A DNA stretch of 64,000 nt from Holophagaceae bacterium (GTDB lineage Bacteria; Acidobacteriota; Holophagae; Holophagales; Holophagaceae), in NCBI GenBank assembly GCA_016720465.1, contig JADKKO010000004.1, positions 930,001 through 994,000 of the forward strand. Direction: 5' to 3'. A program made the position numbers and the translations under genes. Numbering within the stretch: position 1 is the stretch's first letter; every line of letters starts with the position of its first letter. A model generated the notes under the pieces. It ran no database searches, was not told the origin of the DNA, and was given only the letters and a program-made list of their open reading frames with translations. Below, one piece after another: positions 60,773 through 64,000 of the stretch.

Positions 60773-62002
60773 ATGGAATCCTTGAGGAAAATATTGATCG
60801 CTACAGTTCTGGCGGGCTTGGCTTGCGCTGTCGGCTTAGCCCTTTGGTTCGGGCCACGCGTGGTGCGTTCCATCCAGGCGGCCAGGCTCTTGCCTGGTTT
60901 CCGGAACTTCGATCATGTGGAAGGAACGGCGACCCTGTTGGCCGATGGCCGCGTTCTCCTGGCGGGCCGGCAGGCTCCGTTTGGCCCGATGAGCGCTGAA
61001 ATCTATTCGCCTGAGCAGAATGCCTTCAGCCGCGCGGCGGACTTGGCTTCACCTCGCGGTTTCACTCCGGTGGCCACGCTGTTGAAAGACGGGCGGGTGC
61101 TCATCGTCGGCGGGAGTTCAACCAGCCATTCGGACGTGGAGACGATCGAGGCCTACGATCCGGGCACGAATACCTGGAAAGAGATCGGGCGGATTCCGCC
61201 TGAAGCGCGCATCTCGGATGCCCTCTCCCTTGGCAATGGTTCGGTTCTATTCACGACCGGAGAAGGCCACAAGGAGGGGCTTCTCCTCTTCGACCCGCTG
61301 AGCGGAGGTATCAAGCCTGTGGGCCATCCCGCGATGGTCGTCAATGGTTCCCCGCTCGCGACCCTGCTGGCGGATGGCCAGGTCCTGATCACCCACCTGG
61401 ATTATGGGAGCGACGAAGACCAGGCTGCCAATGCCTTCCTGTACGATCCCAATTCGGAGACCACCAAGGCTGTGGGGCGCCTGGCCCAAGGGCGTCAATC
61501 GCACCAGGCCACGTTGCTCCCGGATGGCCGGGTGCTCATCAGCGGCGGAGCCGATCGGGCCCCTTCAGCGGAGATCTTTGATCCAGTGAAGATGACCTTT
61601 TCTCCTGCGGGAGAGATGGTCGCACCCCGCGCGCTCCATCGGGCCGTGGCGCTTTCGGATGGGCGCGTTCTGATCGTCGCGGGTGTCGCCTCCGGGGGCA
61701 CGGCGGCCATGCCCGATCCTGCGGTCCTGAAGGACAAGACTCCGGATGAAATCATCAAGATCATGAAATCCATCCCCACCCCGAAGGCGGAGCCGTTGAG
61801 GGCGGAGGCTGAACTGTTCGATCCACGAACGAACAAATTCACCCCAGTTGCGTCGCCTCCAGCTTTCATCCATGGAGGGATGGGGCCACGAACCGGGGTC
61901 AACATCCGGGTTGCGAGTGGAGAAGTGCTGTTCATGAGCCTTCATGGACCTTTGTATTTCGTGCCGGGAAGCAATACCTGGCGCTTTCCACCTGGGAAGT
62001 GA
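60773..62002 (+). CDS. Kelch-repeat protein with N-terminal membrane anchor
   Basis: 409 residues. One N-terminal hydrophobic helix (ILIATVLAGLACAVGLALWF) is followed by kelch-type blades, each with xATLLADGRVLLAGG-like strands and AEIYDPxxxxFxxxG: ATLLKDGRVLIVGGSST, ATLLADGQVLITHLDYG, ATLLPDGRVLISGGADRAP, AVALSDGRVLIVAGVASGG. Five to six blades are seen, ending in FIHGGMGPRTG. Such proteins act as extracytoplasmic binding scaffolds; a galactose-oxidase-type active site (Cys/Tyr) is not apparent. Confidence 0.85.
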   Translation: MESLRKILIATVLAGLACAVGLALWFGPRVVRSIQAARLLPGFRNFDHVEGTATLLADGRVLLAGRQAPFGPMSAEIYSPEQNAFSRAADLASPRGFTPVATLLKDGRVLIVGGSSTSHSDVETIEAYDPGTNTWKEIGRIPPEARISDALSLGNGSVLFTTGEGHKEGLLLFDPLSGGIKPVGHPAMVVNGSPLATLLADGQVLITHLDYGSDEDQAANAFLYDPNSETTKAVGRLAQGRQSHQATLLPDGRVLISGGADRAPSAEIFDPVKMTFSPAGEMVAPRALHRAVALSDGRVLIVAGVASGGTAAMPDPAVLKDKTPDEIIKIMKSIPTPKAEPLRAEAELFDPRTNKFTPVASPPAFIHGGMGPRTGVNIRVASGEVLFMSLHGPLYFVPGSNTWRFPPGK

Positions 62003-62075
62003 GAAGACACGTTTCTCCTGCTTGAGCCTCCCAGTGCGGGCGCGGGGGCCCAGACAAAGCAGGAGAAAAAAATAA

Positions 62076-62095
62076 CGGGGCGGAATCCCGCCCCG
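62076..62095 (-). terminator. Hairpin with T tract on the minus strand
   Basis: CGGGGCGG pairs perfectly with CCGCCCCG around a four-base loop. On the minus strand it is followed by TTATTTTTTT (62064-62075), the form of an intrinsic terminator for minus-strand transcription; on the plus strand it is preceded by the A tract. It lies between the kelch and MBOAT genes, both on the plus strand, so it may block antisense transcription or act less efficiently on the kelch mRNA. Confidence 0.55.
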
Positions 62096-62209
62096 ACAGC
62101 CCGTGATAAAGAAGTAAATCGGGCCTCTCCCGCCGCAGCAGCATGACGAATCCATGGACGGCAATGTCAAGTGATGTCAATCTACTCGACCCCCCCACCT
62201 TTCTAATAC

Positions 62210-63577
62210 ATGTCCTTTCATTCCTTCAATTTCATCCTCAGCCTCCCTTTTTTCGTCCTGAGCTTTTGGCTCCTGCCGAAGGCCTTTCAGAAGGGCTGGT
62301 TGTTAGTCCTGAGCCTGGTGGTGTACTGGGCGGCGGGGCCCGCGGATTTCCTGCTCCTGCTTTGGGTGGTGTTCCTGAACTGGGCCTCCCAGGTCAACGG
62401 CTTCCAGCCGCGGCGGGTGGCCGGTGTGATGGTGGCCCTGAACCTGGCCATGCTGGTCTGGTTCAAGTACCGGCTTTTTCTGGGGGACATGGCTGGCTTC
62501 AGCGTGGCCCGGGACCTGATCATTCCGCTGGGCATCTCGTTCTACATTTTCCAGCTCATCGCCTACCAGGTGGAGGTCGCCCGGGGGCAGATTTCGGGGC
62601 GGCAGTCCTTCTGGGAGGTGCTGCTCTATATCTTCTTCTTCCCCCATCACCAGGCAGGGCCCATCATGCGGCCCCGGTCCTTCCTGATCTGCTTCCACAA
62701 GGCCCGGAATTTCTATCGGTCCCGATTCCTGACGGGCCTCATGATTTTTGCCTGGGGGCTGTTCAAGAAAGTGTGGATCGCGGATGTGGTCGCGCCTTGG
62801 GTCAACCGGGATTTCGGGAAATTCCATCTCTGGAGCGGGGCGAAGGGTAACCTGTTGCTGCTGGGCGTGCTGTTCGGCATCCAGGTCTACGGCGACTTCT
62901 CGGGCTATTCGGATATGGCCGTGGGCATGGGCCGCATGTTCGGCTTCAAGTTCGACCGGAATTTCCATCAGCCCTACCTCTCCAAGAACCCTTCCGAGTT
63001 CTGGAAACGGTGGCATGTCACCCTGACGAATTGGATGCGGGACTTTGTCTATTTCCCGATGTGGAACTGGGCCAGCCGCCACCTGGGCCACCGCTTCAAG
63101 CCCGGCGCCATCATGCTCGGATGCAGTCTGGTCCTGATGCTTGTCACGGGGCTCTGGCACGGCGCCGGGTGGCATTTCATCCTGTGGGGCGGCCTCCACG
63201 GGCTGATCTTTATCGCCTGGCGTCTATTGCCTTCGCTCCAGAACCGTTCTTTTAAACTCATCTCGTTCTTTCTCTTTCAAACTGTCATCGGACTCACCTG
63301 GGTGGTGTTCCGGGAAGCAGACATTCAAGCCATCGGCAGGGCCTTTCTCCGGAGTTCCGCCTGGGATGGGCAGGATTCGCTGCTTGCGCTGGGCTTGCTG
63401 TTGGCCCTTATTCTCTTTTCCCGGGCGGAGGAGTGGCTGGAGCGCCGCTTCGTGCGCTTGACGGTGTGGGCGATGCATCTGCCCATGCCCCTTTTCGCGA
63501 CGGCCTACGGGTCGATGCTCATCTTCATTTTCATCGGGGCGGGCAGTGCCACGACCTTCATCTACCAGCGCTTCTAG
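62210..63577 (+). CDS. MBOAT-family O-acyltransferase (AlgI/PatA-like)
   Basis: 455 residues with about ten membrane helices. MBOAT hallmarks are PLGISFYIFQLIAYQVEVARG, FFPHHQAGPIMRP, the Tyr/Asp-rich YGDFSGYSDMAVGMGRMFGF, KNPSEFWKRWHVTLTNWMRDFVYFP-type segment (SEFWKRWH, MRDFVYFP), and the catalytic His in TGLWHGAGWHFILWG. It transfers acyl groups, usually acetyl, across the cytoplasmic membrane onto exopolysaccharide, peptidoglycan or similar glycans. The overlapping downstream SGNH-like gene is the usual extracytoplasmic partner. No glycan synthesis genes are seen in the window. Confidence 0.93.
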   Translation: MSFHSFNFILSLPFFVLSFWLLPKAFQKGWLLVLSLVVYWAAGPADFLLLLWVVFLNWASQVNGFQPRRVAGVMVALNLAMLVWFKYRLFLGDMAGFSVARDLIIPLGISFYIFQLIAYQVEVARGQISGRQSFWEVLLYIFFFPHHQAGPIMRPRSFLICFHKARNFYRSRFLTGLMIFAWGLFKKVWIADVVAPWVNRDFGKFHLWSGAKGNLLLLGVLFGIQVYGDFSGYSDMAVGMGRMFGFKFDRNFHQPYLSKNPSEFWKRWHVTLTNWMRDFVYFPMWNWASRHLGHRFKPGAIMLGCSLVLMLVTGLWHGAGWHFILWGGLHGLIFIAWRLLPSLQNRSFKLISFFLFQTVIGLTWVVFREADIQAIGRAFLRSSAWDGQDSLLALGLLLALILFSRAEEWLERRFVRLTVWAMHLPMPLFATAYGSMLIFIFIGAGSATTFIYQRF

Positions 63578-64000
63578 GTACCTCCTCGGATTCTTCGCCC
63601 TGGCCCTGCTCGTCATGCTGCTGTGGGACCGGAGCTTCTTTGCCCAGCGGCGCCGCTTTGTGAAACTGGATGTGGGGGCCTGGAACGATAGCGAATGGAT
63701 CCAGCGGAGGGCCTTGCTTCAGGCCCGGCCCCAGCCCCCGCCCATCCTGTTTCTGGGGGACTCCTGCATGGCCTATGGGATCCGCCCGGGCCTGATCGAT
63801 CCGTTGGCGCTCAACATGGCCCGGCCGGGGCTTCAAAGCAATGAATTGGGAGAGTTGTACCTCAAGCTCAGGAACGATCTCAAGGGAACCCCCCGGGCAG
63901 TCTACCTGGGAATGATGTGGTTTGAATTCTATGAGGCGGAGTCCGAAGCGAGCTTCCTCGATGGGCACCCTGTGGGCCTTGGAACCATCCTGCGGGACTA
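63546..64000 (+). CDS. SGNH-hydrolase-like partner of the MBOAT protein (cut by window end)
   Basis: A frame with no stop runs off the right edge. GTG 63546 is the likely start, 32 bases inside the MBOAT gene. An N-terminal membrane helix (YLLGFFALALLVMLLW) precedes ILFLGDSCMAYGIRPGL, block I of SGNH hydrolases with the nucleophilic Ser in GDS, and NMARPGLQSNE, where block II (G) is expected. It probably receives the acyl group from MBOAT and completes O-acetylation in the periplasm, as in AlgJ/AlgX- or PatB-like pairs. Confidence 0.78.
   Translation, partial: MPRPSSTSASRYLLGFFALALLVMLLWDRSFFAQRRRFVKLDVGAWNDSEWIQRRALLQARPQPPPILFLGDSCMAYGIRPGLIDPLALNMARPGLQSNELGELYLKLRNDLKGTPRAVYLGMMWFEFYEAESEASFLDGHPVGLGTILRD

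Noticed and set aside
60685..60999. A 104-codon frame overlapping the kelch gene start
   Set aside because: It runs out of frame through the kelch signal region and loses protein-like character after about 30 codons; at most a remnant of an older Rhs tip.

Overview
The window is about 64 kb of GC-rich bacterial chromosome with dense housekeeping genes. The Gram-negative lipid A and Kdo genes (lpxB, kdsC), a CxxCH/CxxxxCH multiheme cytochrome locus of the metal-reducer type, split purS/purQ/purL, PilZ, DUF885, GxxExxY and Ig-containing Rhs proteins together suggest an Acidobacteriota member of the Holophaga/Geothrix kind. That placement is an inference from gene content, not from a phylogenetic marker.

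Left part (1-10.6 kb): the 3' end of dprA, topA, an RDD membrane protein, a PilZ protein and a membrane-bound LuxR-type regulator. These lead into a four-gene cytochrome locus: a lipoprotein with 25 canonical and about 8 expanded haem motifs built on a 275-codon tandem repeat, a monohaem cytochrome c, an outer-membrane beta-barrel, and a DUF2231 membrane protein ending in a P460-like haem domain. Read together they look like a trans-envelope electron conduit.

Middle part (10.7-46.5 kb): mostly metabolism and envelope. It holds a FadH-type dienoyl-CoA reductase, kdsC, lpxB with two overlapping partners, an alkyltransferase-like repair protein, purSQ and (opposite strand) purL, proline dehydrogenase, a Tat-exported amidase, a radical SAM protein, pyrR-pyrB, gpmI, a UbiE/MenG methyltransferase, an acyl-CoA dehydrogenase, a secreted FecR-domain protein, tatD, an NtrC-type regulator plus a MerR regulator, tRNA-Pro(GGG), ychF, biotinyl-domain fragments, an enoyl-CoA hydratase, a cation efflux protein and esterases. 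Small accessory insertions sit among these: a GxxExxY gene bounded by 39-bp inverted repeats, an ORF6N gene fitted exactly between pyrB and gpmI, two intergenic heptamer (CAAGTCY) inverted-repeat elements, and a repeat array behind the tRNA that contains a 100-nt G tract, probably an assembly problem.

Right part (46.7-64 kb): accessory and secreted proteins. An RCC1-type propeller overlaps a propeller-thioredoxin fusion. Next come two adjacent Rhs-type genes. The first carries a signal peptide, a TPR-like region, a C39-like cysteine peptidase domain and most of the YD-repeat shell. The second carries a new signal peptide, alternating Ig-like and SGTY modules, the missing end of the Rhs core, and an AT-rich C-terminal domain. 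An overlapping, very AT-rich gene follows and is a candidate immunity gene. This two-polypeptide Rhs arrangement with a swapped-in toxin/immunity tip is the strongest candidate for an undescribed system here. A kelch protein, an MBOAT acyltransferase and the start of its SGNH-like partner close the window.

Start codons were re-chosen where a Shine-Dalgarno site, overlap or family length argued for it; many operon partners overlap by 1-4 bases.
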